From: Siderastrea radians
Lineage: Eukaryota > Cnidaria > Anthozoa > Scleractinia > Rhizangiidae
Assembly (NCBI GenBank): GCA_964017195.1
Contig: OZ024890.1
Coordinates: 44,889,926-44,953,925 of the forward strand
DNA length: 64,000 nt
Reading direction: 5' to 3'
The position numbers and the translations under genes are program-made. Under the pieces are notes generated by a model, which did not search any database, was not told the DNA's origin, and saw nothing but the letters and a program-made list of their open reading frames with translations. Within the stretch, counting starts at the first letter, position 1. Every line of letters starts with the position of its first letter. Shown one piece after another: positions 28,119-39,457 of this stretch.

Positions 28119-29883
28119 GGGAGGAAGGAATTGAGGAAGGAAGGAATAAAATGAGGCAGTTTATTCCCCAACGTTCCAAAAATTTTGCGCTACAAATACC
28201 TTGCGTTTCTGTATCATCTGCGCCTCAATAAAATCTGAATAACTTAATAACTTGGATTAGTATTATCCGTGTTTTTAGATCTCGAATCTGGCTTTGGACC
28301 CCTCTGATTTTGCTACACCCAGGACTTCGTGCCTTAAAAAGCCAAGTTTTTCTGTATAAGAGAAATAAGGATTGCAAAAACTTACACCGGTAGTAGTAGT
28401 ACAGAGCCTTACCCAAAACCTGACAAAAACTTTTATTTGTTTCTATTGAAGTCAAAAGTGCTTTTCTTTGAACGAGTGGGCCATTAAAGAAATATATGAC
28501 AAAATGTGATTCATCTTTGTTTCTTTTAGAAAGAGCACTACCTAAAACCCGACAAAAAATTCTATTTATTTGTAAGTCAAGAGTGTGTTTTTTAAATGAC
28601 GGGGTCATTAAAGAAAAAAAAAACCAAAGTGTTGTTCATTTCTTCTGGAACATGTAGAGGATCAATTTCTTTTGCATTGTTAAGCAAAACAGACAATGTC
28701 GTGGCACTTTTTGATTTTACCTCTTACATTAAAAACTTTGAGAAACTTGATATTCTAGTTTACACAGCGCACGCCAATAAAGTTTATTTTGATTGGCTGT
28801 TTTGTGAGCGTGTGCCTCAATTTGATATTTTGAAAATTATGACTTTGATGATGAATTGTGAGCTGGTTGTAGTGGGTTGTGGTGTTATTTTGGGGAGAAC
28901 TTTTCGGATATTTTTGGACGTTTATGGACTGTGGGCAGGATATTCTCATGTTCGGGAATTTTCCAGACATTAATTTTGGGTGGACTAATTTGTCTCTCAG
29001 GCATTTATTACGTTTTGTGTGAAAAAAAAATCGTCGTTTAAAATTCACTTCGTGTTCTGTTAAATTTACACCATCCTGTTTTTAACTGAAGGAAGATTAA
29101 AATTGTTAAAAACGCTCCTGTAACGTTTAAATTGCAAATACGAACACTCAGCATCCATAATTGTATAGCACTCATTAACAATTTATCATCTGCCGGCGTA
29201 TTAAAATGAGCAGTTATTCTATTCTAACGCGTCTTAAACTAGATTATACTTCCAAAGACTTTCACAGAGTCGCATTCACGCAATTTAAAAAGGTAGCTTT
29301 TAGAAGAGAAGAAAAGGGAGAATGAAACGTTACGTGTACATGATGCAAAAATTTCAGCAACGCGTTTACCGAACTTGACATAAATTTTTCAAGAAACACA
29401 TTTACAGTATTGAAAGGAATGAGAGTGGGGAATTTTGCTTTACCTCATCTCTTACCGTAAATGGTTTGAACCCAGGTCGCTGTAAATTATGATGGTCTCT
29501 TCTCTTACTATTTACGCGAAGTTCTCTTTTGGCTACCGCCCATTTGTGCTTTCCTCCCTTTGTTTTCCCATCATCTTTCCTCGCGGTCCACCCCGCCCCG
29601 CTCAGCAACACGTCTCCATCAGAGACTTGAGGGAACATCATTCATTTCACAACACCAGGAGTGGAAGAGGCCTTTATTAGTGCCGAAGATACACAAATTA
29701 GAGGAAAGTGATCAGTACTTTTTCAGTCAGTTCATCTGGGGAGCATTGCAAAACTCTAGGCATATTGATGCGGTGTACATATGCCGTTTTATAGCCTTGT
29801 ATGGATCAGTAAGTTACGTGACTTAGTAAATCGGTGTCGTGCACCTCAACCCCCATTCCCATCGTCTAGTGTAGTCCTGATTA
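28119..29883. other. Non-coding stretch
   Basis: No convincing gene. Short open frames on both strands (for example 28,596-28,973) lack recognisable domains or coding bias. Three related segments near 28,390-28,560 repeat AAACC(T/C)GACAAAAA(C/A)TT. Confidence 0.4.
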
Positions 29884-30503
29884 ATGAAACAGAAGTATAT
29901 CACTCAGTGGCGGCATCCAGTTAATTATACAAGGAAATTAGAGTTTTATAATACGTTTAAACATTGCTATGAAATTTCAAGTTATTTAAACCTAACTAGA
30001 AAAACAATCAATAGAAAGGCTCTGGTAAAATTACGCGTAAGCAATCATAAACTTATGATCGAAACTGGAAGATATAACCAAACACCTGACGACGAAAGGT
30101 TATGTCCAGTTTGTGACTCCAATGCAATTGAAGATGAAATTCACTTCCTCTGCTATTGCCCGAAATATTTCAAACTTAGAAATGAATTTTTCGCTCAAAT
30201 ACAAAGTCATCTCCATAAATTCAGCAGCTATCTTACTCGGACCTGGTTATTAAACTGATGAACTCCGAAGATATTTATCTTAATTTACGATTGACGAATT
30301 CTATTTCATTATTGAATAATTTGCGTGACAGTATCCTGTCGTCTAAGAATGATGTCACTTGATTATCTGTTATTAATATCGTAATAATTATTTCTTTTTT
30401 TTTTCTTGTTCTTGTTTTAACGTACCTTTTGCAATACTGTAAATAATTATAGTCATACAAATAAAGGTTATTGTTATTATTATTGTTATTATTATTATTA
30501 TTG
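29884..30503 (+). mobile_element. 5'-truncated non-LTR (LINE) retrotransposon, 3' end
   Basis: A 124-aa frame (29,884-30,258) matches the C-terminal tail of RTs of the CR1/L2-like type: KLRVSNHKLMIETGRY, then CPVCDS, DEIHFLCYCPKY, a CxxC...HxxxC knuckle. An in-frame stop lies immediately upstream, so only the tail survives. The sequence ends with AAATAAAGGTTATTG and a (TTATTG/TTA)n tail (30,459-30,503), the simple-repeat 3' terminus of such LINEs. Confidence 0.8.
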
Positions 30504-30690
30504 ATTAATAAAAAGGATCCCCACTCAAAACAAAACAGTTTGTTTTGCCCATTTAGTATTTTTTCTCCCGACTTTACAAATCAGTGAAACGATTTCGCAA
30601 GTAACCCATCGTCATTGTATACAAACTACCTAAAATTATAATTTTCATCACAGACTAGCTCCGCCCAAAAGTATTCCTGTCCATGTTATG
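30504..30690. other. Short spacer
   Basis: No feature recognised. Confidence 0.3.
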
Positions 30691-30846
30691 CTGTAAAACC
30701 CCGATATAACCCTATAAAACGAAGACCTCGGTGTAACGAACGATATTTTTCAGCCAGTAATGGTAAAATTTATGGAAAAGAGCCCCACATGCCAACCCCC
30801 CCCCCCCCCCAGTCCCTTGCACTTCATGATATCGGGGTTCCACTGT
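30691..30846. mobile_element. Short MITE with AACCCCGATAT ends
   Basis: The left end CTGTAAAACCCCGATATAA and right end GATATCGGGGTTCCACTG are imperfect inverted repeats of the CAGTGGAACCCCGATAT type typical of pogo/mariner-like MITEs. A C15 run (30,796-30,810) lies inside. No coding capacity. Confidence 0.65.
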
Positions 30847-31262
30847 ACCCCTGAGTTAAAAAAAGTCACGGTTTGTATTTAAGTTGACAAAAGTCCCCCT
30901 CCACCTAACTTTTTTTTTTTGTTATATCACTTACCGGCCCGTGTGCCGTGTTTCTATTTTTCAGTTATGTATTAAATGGAACACGATATATATTAAATGA
31001 TGTAATAAAGCACGCTTGATGTTATAATTGGGAATGAAATAAATGTTGGTTTAAAACCTTTCCTTAGTAATAATCGGTCAGCGATTACAAGCAAGCAAAT
31101 CGACGGATGTGTGGTATAAATGGAGTGTAACGGTCGTTTGAGCTCCAATTTCAGAAGGTCTGTCCGCGGAGCTTCAAAAAGGTGATCGCTTCCGCCTAGG
31201 AAAGAGTAGCCTTTCAACCGGTAGAATTGTAGTGAGGGAATAGCCGCTTACGGGAGGTTCGA

Positions 31263-31265
<3 letters not shown>

Positions 31266-31328
<63 letters not shown>
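31266..31328. repeat. (TA)n microsatellite
   Basis: About 63 bp of perfect TA, directly adjoining the palindrome at 31,331. Confidence 0.98.
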
Positions 31329-31330
<2 letters not shown>

Positions 31331-31331
<1 letters not shown>

Positions 31332-31447
31332 ACAATTATTCTACGAGGGCGCGCTGGATATCGAATGATAGATAACCAACGAGGCGCGTAGCGCCGAGTT
31401 GGTTATAATCATTTGATATCCAGCAAGCCCGAGTAGAATAACTGTTT
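31331..31447. repeat. Palindromic element of about 117 bp
   Basis: Left arm AACAATTATTCTAC, GCTGGATATC and ATAACCAAC mirror the right-arm blocks GTTGGTTAT, GATATCCAGC and GTAGAATAACTGTT, around the centre GAGGCGCGTAGCGCC. No coding capacity. Confidence 0.85.
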
Positions 31448-32950
31448 TATCAAAAACTTAACCACTATTTTAAAAAAAAATCAAGAAAGAACGGGAAAAA
31501 TGAGAAAGGAAATTTAAGCGGAACAAGAATCGATCACATGACTGAACGAAAAGGGCGCCAAAACCTTGCGAAGTGTTGCAGCGTTTCATTGCAAAGCTGA
31601 ATGAATCAATGAAAACTGCTCGAAAGTGAACAAAGTAGCACACGTTTTGGAAAAAAATCTTCTAATTATTGGCTCTGAAATATGGTACATGTTTGATTTT
31701 TCCTGAACATTGTTGTAATCATCGTTCAAGGCGGATTGAAGCTGTACAATTTCACCATATAGCTGCTGGAGTTGAAACTGAACACGTTTGTAATCTGTTC
31801 GCACAACGGAGCCATCATGTGCGTGTTTGATCGAACTGAAGACAGAACAAATTTGAACAGTTGAACTTGAAGAGGTATTTTCTATGCAGCTCAGAAGCAA
31901 GATTACTGTAGCGAGGAACATTAGAATTCACCATCATAGTTTGTTAAACGCAAAGCGCAAAATGCAGTTGTTCTCGGTTTAGAGGTTGCGGACGGAATGG
32001 TAAAAACAACATTCAAACAACTGGAAAAGCGATTCAACTTCGTTTACATGGCATCCAATTTCTATCTGAGCATTTGGACCTGTTGGAACACAGAGCTACA
32101 ACAAGTGCAGGTAAACCAGTGTCCTGATTTTGCATGTTAAAGCCGAAAAACAATCTCGCCCTTCCTTCCTTCTTGGTAGTTTGCAGCTGTATTTTTTTTA
32201 GCACTTGTTTAGACTGCTTCATGATTTTCGCACCGACTCGCCATGAATGTGTGATACTTTTTATTAAATGCTCCAGCCCCATTTCATTGTGTTTTATTTT
32301 ATGTCTTGTCTTGATATTTTGAAGTGGAAATCCTTTTTGATAATACCTACCGTTTGTTCAATTTCAATGATCGACGTAACGATCGATGAAAGAAATTAAT
32401 TGTAAACACAACGCTTAATGCTTAAATTTCTATTTCTGCACAGTTTCTTCAAACAATTTTGACTTGTGTTGATTAATGGAAAAAATTTTCCTCCACCTAC
32501 GGCAGAAAAAAGACTCATCAAGTGCGGTTTTGATCCATCGCAACGTCGCAAAATATACTCACTAGACGACGCTGTTGGTGATGCTTGTTGGTGACGTTGT
32601 TGGAATTTCTGCTTAATTTAAACTTGCTGGCAAGTGATTTTTCTCGTCCATTTTTCTCGCCGGGTTGCTCGCGAGGAAAAAACTTTCAGCTCACTTTGTT
32701 GTTGAGTGTTCATTGACCATATTTGGTCGCAGCAGGTATATGAGCTGATAGCCTAGCTCCGTTGAGCCAATCAAAATGCTAGAAATCCAATATACCTAGT
32801 CCAGTTTTTAATAAATATATATATATATGACTTTCCCTCTCAAATAATAAACGGTTTTCTAGTCTGACTGAAAAAGAATCAGTTCAACAAAGTATTTCAG
32901 TTTTTTTTTCAGAAGAATGAATTCAATTTATTCAATTTACTAGGGCTCAC
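31448..32950. other. Non-coding stretch around one weak ORF
   Basis: Apart from the minus-strand frame at 31,586-31,921 nothing is recognised; a short (AT)n lies at about 32,813. Confidence 0.35.
31586..31921 (-). CDS. Possible secreted-protein exon, weakly supported
   Basis: 111-aa frame beginning with a good signal-peptide shape (MFLATVILLLSCIENTSSSS) followed by a helical, glutamine-rich segment (RVQFQLQQLYGEIVQLQSAL) that could form a coiled coil. Cnidarian secreted lectin-like or collagen-like proteins often start this way on a separate first exon. I found no matching downstream exon and no clear donor site, so it may be chance. Confidence 0.25.
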   Translation of the reverse strand: MFLATVILLLSCIENTSSSSTVQICSVFSSIKHAHDGSVVRTDYKRVQFQLQQLYGEIVQLQSALNDDYNNVQEKSNMYHISEPIIRRFFSKTCATLFTFEQFSLIHSALQ

Positions 32951-32959
32951 TCTACGTAC

Positions 32960-34094
32960 TAGCCTGTTCCAGGCGTTCAGATAGTGGAGCGCGAGCGAAA
33001 ACTAAAGCGAGCGAAAGAGCGGGAAAAAACGAGGGGAGACTGGGAGAGAGGACGAGGGAACGCCTGTGAAATTTTCTCAAAGGAAGCCGTTCCGGTATAC
33101 CAGAATCTGGTATACCCTCTGATTGGCCAAATTTGTCACCTCCTGTCAACACCAGAGGGTTGTTGACGCAGACAAGAAATGCGATATGGCGTGCCCGTGC
33201 GAAGGTCATCCTCCATCGAGTCACGCACGATTAAATGTCTGTTTACGGCAAGCGCTTAACTATTAACAAATGTGGATACTTTGAAAATGGAATAAAAAGA
33301 TTGTCTTCAAAACGTGTTTCTGGGAAGAAGTCTCATCGCCATTCTTCCAACAGGATTGGAAATAGCTTGATCTTTCAACTATTTCCAAGGTTAATCAACG
33401 CATTGCAAAGAAACGCTGTTTCTAAGATAATTGTGGTCACTCCGCTTGTCGTAATCATGAAAGACCAAGTAGAACAGCTTCAAAGCATCGGAATTAGAGC
33501 GCTGGCTATCGAAGTAGACGAAGAAGAAGCAGGAGAAATGGATCGGCTAGATTATTTATGAAAGTCATGAAAGCCTGCTGTCGAAGGAGTGGAGGAAAGA
33601 ACAACAACAAACATATCGTAGCCATCGCAATCGATGAAGACGACGAAGTTCATTCTGTCACAGAGTGAAAAGCTTTCTATTCATCAATTTGATAAATCGA
33701 TGTGTATATAAAGTCGTCTGTGATTCTCGTTACCTTTATTGGTCCAGTAGTGGAGATGACATTTGCGTTTCCGTATCGCAGAAAATTTTGCAATGTCCAT
33801 TCGGCATGTCAGATTTCTTAAAGCATCACCAGTACTTTTCCCAACGCTTCAATCGCGGGAGAAACCTATTTCGGTGAGCATAATTACATAACTTTCTTGT
33901 TTACTTTGACCTGACCTTGGGTTCATGTTTCTCTGCCGCTGTCGGCGGTCTAAAGTGGGCGGCATGGGCTTTTTAAAATTAATTTCACAGGCGTTCCCTC
34001 GTCCTCTCCCCCAGTCTCCCCTCGTTTTTTCCCGCTCTTTCGCTCGCTTTATTTGTCGCTCACGCTCCACTATCTGAACGCCTGGAACAGGCTA
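32960..34094. mobile_element. Mutator-like (MULE) non-autonomous element with 9-bp TSD
   Basis: The element starts TAGCCTGTTCCAGGCG and ends with its exact reverse complement. The inverted repeats extend about 118 bp on each side (to GGCGTTCCCTCGTCCTC / inverse), imperfectly. It is flanked by a perfect 9-bp direct repeat TCTACGTAC at 32,951-32,959 and 34,095-34,103. Long TIRs plus a 9-bp duplication are the hallmark of Mutator/MuDR elements. There is no transposase; the interior carries a RecQ-helicase-like fragment. Confidence 0.85.
33290..33670 (+). pseudogene. RecQ-like DNA helicase fragment inside the MULE
   Basis: The frame at 33,235-33,561 contains SLIFQLFPRL and IIVVTPLVVIMKDQVEQL, matching motif I-flanking and motif Ia/Ib regions of RecQ helicases; a GKS Walker A is not intact. 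Further on, in shifted frames, ESLLSKEWRKE (33,571-33,603) and AIAIDED (33,620-33,645) look like the segment leading to the DEVH/DEAH box. It is a partial, frameshifted capture of a RecQ-type gene rather than a functional enzyme. Confidence 0.65.
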
Positions 34095-34103
34095 TCTACG
34101 TAC

Positions 34104-35032
34104 ATGTACGTGTACCATGCTTGTGCAGAGGGACCATGCTTATACTACATACTTGAGATTAAAGTCAGCCTGGTGGAGATCAATGACATCTAACAAAATA
34201 ACAAGAGCAGTCGAGGAAAGACAATAACAAACTTTCAAATATTTGAACAACCGGTCCAAATATTTATGATGTTATGACTATTTACCAGACTTCCCCTGAG
34301 TTTCTTCGCAAAAGCCTGGTAAGTTTGGTTGAACCAGACTGGACCAGGCTTACCAGACTTTTTACCAGGCTCCTGGTGAAAGGGTATCTTTGGGCATCCA
34401 CGGATCCACGGATCCATGCATCGACGTCTTTAACGCTTTCTAACTTTACCGGCTTTCTCACTTAAAAAGAGCATTTACTCAGCATCGTTCATAGTTCTGT
34501 TGTCCAACACAAAAATGTCCTAACACAGTACCAAGGCAATGCATGCACATGAGCTTGAACCCCTTCCTGTAAGAGAGTCTTAAAGGGTGTGCCAACGGCT
34601 AAATTTTTAAAAGAAAAGGATACTGATATGTCCGTTAACAGTTGTACTGACATTTTGTCAATCAGTGACGCTTGACGCGTTATGCCCTCCGTTATCGGTT
34701 GAGGTAACAAATCTCTTCATCTGTCGGGCGGTTGGCCGTTCAGTTTGACAGTTAAACATTTTTCCCCATTGAGTCCCTCCTGTATGCCATTAATCTTTTG
34801 GCAATGCTGAGTCGACTGCAACTTGAACTTCTTAAAGACAGAGCACACTTTCGAAAATTTGACATTCTTGACTATAAGAAATTTAACCCCCGAAACTTTC
34901 GGAACGTATTCTATGCTACTCCATTATGTCAGATTCTGAAACCCTCTCAGACTCTGAGAGCCAAGTAACAAGGGACCTTTATATGGGATAGTCGGTACCC
35001 CCAGTGTCTGTGGTCGGGTGTGCGATTGAGGG
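34104..35032. other. Non-coding stretch with local ACCAGACT/ACCAGGCT repeats
   Basis: From 34,280 to 34,380 the words CCAGACT, CCAGGCT and CCTGGT recur in both orientations, forming a small self-complementary patch. Nothing else recognised. Confidence 0.4.
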
Positions 35033-35207
35033 GGGTGAGTGGAAACGAGGCTGGAGTTGACTTTGTTTTGTTACAAACCTGCTTGCTTTTCACCTGGAAA
35101 TAATCATGATGTGAAACGTGTTAGCACAAAAACAACACCATTTACATGTGAAAAGCAGGAAAGTTTGTATAAAAACAAAGTCACCTCTAGCCTCACTTCC
35201 ACTCAAA
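35033..35207. repeat. Palindromic element of about 175 bp
   Basis: Left arm blocks GTGAGTGGAAACGAGGCT, TTGACTTTGTTTTG and CTGCTTGCTTTTCAC mirror the right-arm blocks GTGAAAAGCAGG, AAAACAAAGTCA and AGCCTCACTTCCACTCA, around a ~60-bp spacer. Confidence 0.8.
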
Positions 35208-36639
35208 GGCCAGATCGCTAAGCACCCAAATGTGAAATGGGCTATTATTTGTTGAAAGGCTGCTTGGCTCTTCTCGTCTCTATGGCTGTACTAGACAGCC
35301 AGGACTTACATGTATTGTTCTGGCATCCAGTGCTTATCAGTTGTTTACGGTGTGATTGTTGCATGTAATATCAACATTGGTAATCTTAATAAAAGAAAGA
35401 TTTGCAGTGTTTAAAGGTGGAGTAAAGAAAAGTATTTGCATATTCAGCTCATTAAAAAAAAGTAGAATAGTATCTTGCAAAACACCAAACGCATGCATAT
35501 ATCTATTTGTTCATTGTTTTTCAAAACGTTTTGAGCTGTATATGATCTGGAAAAAGTCGCGAAGCTAAAACAGAACTGATCACGAATCAAGACCGTAACA
35601 CGTTTTCCATTTGCCAAGAAAAAAAAAACGGCTGAACAGGATAAAATCTCTGATAAACCTACTTCCATCGCACCTTTACAAAGAAAAAGAATGAAACAGG
35701 TTGAAAAGTTTCCCTGCCCTTGTTGTGTGTGCTCTTCAGATGAACGTTTAAGTAGCTCTTCAATATTCCGAGGGCGGTAAAATGTGGCTGAAAATCACTC
35801 ATTCAGTTAGGCAAGAGTCGCTACGTTAAAGAAACAATCCTAAAATACATGTAGCACTTGTCCAAAAGGAAAATGACGTCAACTTTTTGCAGTTAGCATA
35901 GGGTTTAGGACAACCAATGTAAAATATGCAAAATTCAGCTCAAATTTAATAAGATAAGTCAACACTGGCGTTGTATTATATAAAAAATTAATGCGTTTTT
36001 CTTTGCTTTGCCAAGAACCTTTTATTTACTATTTTCATTAAAATATAATTTCATTTTGTTTTTACACGAGAATAATGCGTTTGCCTGCTACATTGCGCAA
36101 GCGACGAGTCTAACTTAGAGAAGATGACAATTAAATACGTCGTATGTTCTCCTTTGATTAACATTTAGTTTTGTCGAGAATGTGTGCCTTGCTTGATTAT
36201 TTATAACGTTCAACTCGATCGCATCATGCGAGGAGGACAAAAGGCATTTAAACAAAGTAAACAAACAGATGTGTCTAAAAGATGACATGTTGAAGAATAC
36301 TCACAAGATTAATTACATGGACTCAAACAACGAAACATTTCCCCCTTTCTTTGAATGCAAGTAGGCTACTGAATTATATGAAAGTTTGGCCGGTTGGCTT
36401 ATTTAAAAATGTTATTCGAATAAAATTATGAGTCAAACGGCGTCGTTTTTCGATAATTCAAATATCTTACAGGATTGATTGCGAAATCGCCCCTTATTGG
36501 TCAATGCATGAGATTATTTTTGATGGCACAGTGTGGTCCTTTGTACCGTATAATTTGCACCAGGGCTTCAGTTTAAGTCATAGCATAAAAAAGTAAATTA
36601 TTCAATTTATTCTGACGCTTAACAGTTTTCCGATACTCT
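35208..36639. other. AT-rich non-coding stretch
   Basis: No gene or repeat recognised. Confidence 0.4.
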
Positions 36640-38398
36640 TGAAGATTTGGGAAATGGTGACAAACGCTTCAAAGGTGGCCGGAAAGTGAGTTCATCAGGA
36701 CTGGTGTCACCTGCGCATGCTAGGCTTTGTTTTTTATATACACCCCCGCTATCAATCTTCGGAGAGAATATAAAATTTAGTGAGCCACAGCAAATGTTCT
36801 GCGACCTCAAGCAGTGTGAGGTTAGAGCCTTTGGTTTCACTCGGCACTGCCGATCAAGCTGTAGCATAAATTGAGTTTAAATAGAGGACACATTTGAGGT
36901 GAGTGTACCACTGACTTCGTTAAGACCTATTCACGTTGTTTAGAGTTTGTCATTGATACAGTCAATGTTATTTGTACAAAAATAATTTAAATGTTATTTG
37001 AAAATGATAGGATGTAAGCAACTTCTTAACGATGCAGTCTTTTTGGGGTTTTCCCTGTTTACAGAACTAGTCTAAAACTCGAATATCTTTGTTGTTGGTC
37101 TTGTTTTCCTCTATGACACGATTATAGCTTCTCACTTGTCACTACTCTGAATCGTTTCAGTTCTTTAAGATATTTTCAAGGGCAATCCGATTTTTGTCAG
37201 TTTTGTTTTACAAGCAAGCGTCCGAGCCATCCTCATGCACTATTCTCAGTAAAGTGCCTTAAAGCGTTATGTATACATGCGCTATTCATATGTACCTCAT
37301 TCGCGAATGAATTTGTTAGTTTTCTTTAAATTGGAGTAACAACATTTGTGTGGATGGTGATATATTCAAAAGGGGCATATATTCAGGAAAACAATGGGTG
37401 ACATATTTGTTACTTTTTTCTTGGGTAAACAAAAAAGGTTTTCAGTTCAGTTTGTTTGTTTCTTTTTTTTTTTCGTCAAATTAGTTTATTATCAATACCC
37501 GCTTTCGTTGTATGGCTCATTCCATCCTTTGGTTACTCAGAAAATGCTAAATGTGTTGTAAACTTTTCGATAGTGACCTTGGTGTAATGTATTTACCATA
37601 GCATGCAAATAGCCATAATTTTTTTTGTTTCTTGTGGGTAACTGTTTCAGGGCTTTAAAATGCTGATTAAGCCGCACTTCAGATAGATAATTTATTAGTC
37701 GATTCTTGTATAAAAATAATTTTGAATGCAAAGGAAGAAAGCTAGACATTCTTAAGTATAATTATTATACATAAGGCCAAACATGGGTCAGAGGAGGACT
37801 CTCGGTTTGAGCTATAAAGCGGTTTACCGCTAAAACTCTTTTATCTTTTTAAGTATTTCTCGTAAGTCAAGGTTTGTTTTTATATTTTTGCTGGATGGAA
37901 ATGGTGTCATATGACTTAAGGCGACTCAAGGGCGTCCAAGCGAGGGAAACTCAAGATGACGAACAATGAAAATTTAAAAGTCCTCGAGGCTTCCTGTCCA
38001 TTTTATACCTTTCACTACAACTTTGATTAATTTGCCCCTTTATTTTCTCTGTTTGTTTCTTTCCAATGTCATTTAAATGGCGTTCAAGTGGTCAGTAATA
38101 ACGTTTTCACAACATCACAATGAAAAAAAAAGCGCTGTTTACATAAATAATTCTAGCTGAGGGTGACGTTACTAAGATACTAAACGTTTTCCCTTGAATT
38201 TTCAAGTTGATGAGATGATATATAGCCTCCACTGGCCTTTGATGCTGATTGTTAAAAACTTTAAAGTGCATAGAAAGTTGTCATGGTACTGGGTTAGATA
38301 AATGTACGCTACTTCATATTGCTTTTTATTACTGAGGCTCTTAGGATGTAATTAAACAGGCGATTATTGATAACGGTTTTTGTCAACTTTTTTTCAGA
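36640..38398 (+). promoter_or_regulatory. Possible 5' leader exon and leader intron of GPCR 2
   Basis: A relatively GC-rich block at 36,640-36,898 ends in GAG|GTGAGT, a good splice donor at 36,899. An acceptor with a strong pyrimidine tract, TTTTTTTCAG, ends at 38,398, 27 bp before the GPCR ATG. A 1.5-kb leader intron would join them. There is no transcript evidence in the sequence itself. Confidence 0.35.
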
Positions 38399-38425
38399 TC
38401 TTGATTCATCAGTAAGATTCTAAGG

Positions 38426-39457
38426 ATGAACAATAGCAGCTGTATCAACTCAACACAGGGACACCAAAATACGACAAGTTCCATCAACATGGGGTTTTCC
38501 TCATTTCTAATTTGGTGCATTGCTTTTGCGATTGTCGACATCACCGTTGTCATTACAAATGTCTTAGCGATATTGGTGTTTTATTCAAACAAATGCCTCT
38601 TGAGAAAGCGACATAACCAGTTTTTGATCTTATTAGCTATCTCGGATATCATGGTCGGACTCATTGTGATTCCGTTGTACATATATCAGTTGATATCGTG
38701 GTGGCTAAACGGGTATCAAGTGCAGAGAAATAACGTATTTGAAGCCTTTACAGCAATGGACATTTTGTCCGGCTTCGCGTCCATCTTCACTTTGGCTGTG
38801 ATTGCAGCAGATCGAGTCTACGCAATAGTGTTTCCATTTTACCACAAAGTCCCTCCAAAGGGAGTTTATCCTTCCATGATGGCCTCTGTGTGGGTCCTTT
38901 CAGGATTATTAGTTGCATATTACTTTTTAGCCAGGGTTGACATTCTACCCAAAGAGGCTTTCATCTATCTTTTGCTGTTCAGTATCTTGTTTTCTCTTCT
39001 CGTCATTTGCATTTCGTACTTACTGGTTTGGGCTCGAGTGAAATGTTTCAAAATAACGCACGGTTTAAAAGGAGCACCATTCAGGGAGCGCCGCTTGGCA
39101 GAATTAGTATTTCTTATAACTGTCATTTTTGTCTGCACCTGGTTACCATTTCATGTTTTAAACTTTATCTTTCATTTTTGTAAATCGCCAACCTGTCAAC
39201 CATCATCCGTTTCAATTGTTTACTTCAGCAAACTTTTGCATTACAGCAACTCTTTTTTGAATCCTGTTGTTTACTGTTATAGAAACAGCGAGTTCCGAAG
39301 ATGTTTAAAGAGACTCATACACAATGTGACATCACAGTCGAAGCCAGTGCTGTCTGACCGGGGAGAAAGACGTAAATCTAGACTAAGAGAAAGGAGATTG
39401 CTCCTGGAAAGACAAGATGCCCTTCGGCGCATTCTTGTAAAAGAAAGCAGGGTTTGA
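38426..39457 (+). CDS. Rhodopsin-class (class A) orphan GPCR 2
   Basis: 343 aa in one exon. The N terminus carries several N-glycosylation sequons (residues 2-17). Class A marks: TNVLAILVF in TM1, LLAISDIMVG in TM2, ADRVYAI (DRV, 129-131) at TM3, W156 in TM4, CTWLPFHVLNF in TM6 and NSFLNPVVY (NPxxY, 279-283) in TM7, then a basic tail rich in R/K with coiled-coil character. The TM4-TM5 loop is about ten residues with no cysteine, and TM3 lacks the usual outer cysteine, so the canonical disulfide is absent, as in melanocortin- and some other MECA-type receptors. AATAAA lies near 39,740. It resembles GPCR 3 more than GPCR 1. Confidence 0.92.
   Translation: MNNSSCINSTQGHQNTTSSINMGFSSFLIWCIAFAIVDITVVITNVLAILVFYSNKCLLRKRHNQFLILLAISDIMVGLIVIPLYIYQLISWWLNGYQVQRNNVFEAFTAMDILSGFASIFTLAVIAADRVYAIVFPFYHKVPPKGVYPSMMASVWVLSGLLVAYYFLARVDILPKEAFIYLLLFSILFSLLVICISYLLVWARVKCFKITHGLKGAPFRERRLAELVFLITVIFVCTWLPFHVLNFIFHFCKSPTCQPSSVSIVYFSKLLHYSNSFLNPVVYCYRNSEFRRCLKRLIHNVTSQSKPVLSDRGERRKSRLRERRLLLERQDALRRILVKESRV

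Noticed and set aside
27892..28179. Minus-strand frame of I-H-S-F and I-Y-L-F repeats
   Set aside because: Translation of the AAAT/ATGA microsatellite.
28596..28973. 125-aa frame as a gene
   Set aside because: No domain, no coding-like composition, and AT-rich repeated context; likely chance.
36619..36874. Overlapping short frames on both strands near 36.7 kb as genes
   Set aside because: Better explained as a non-coding leader exon region of GPCR 2; neither frame has a domain.
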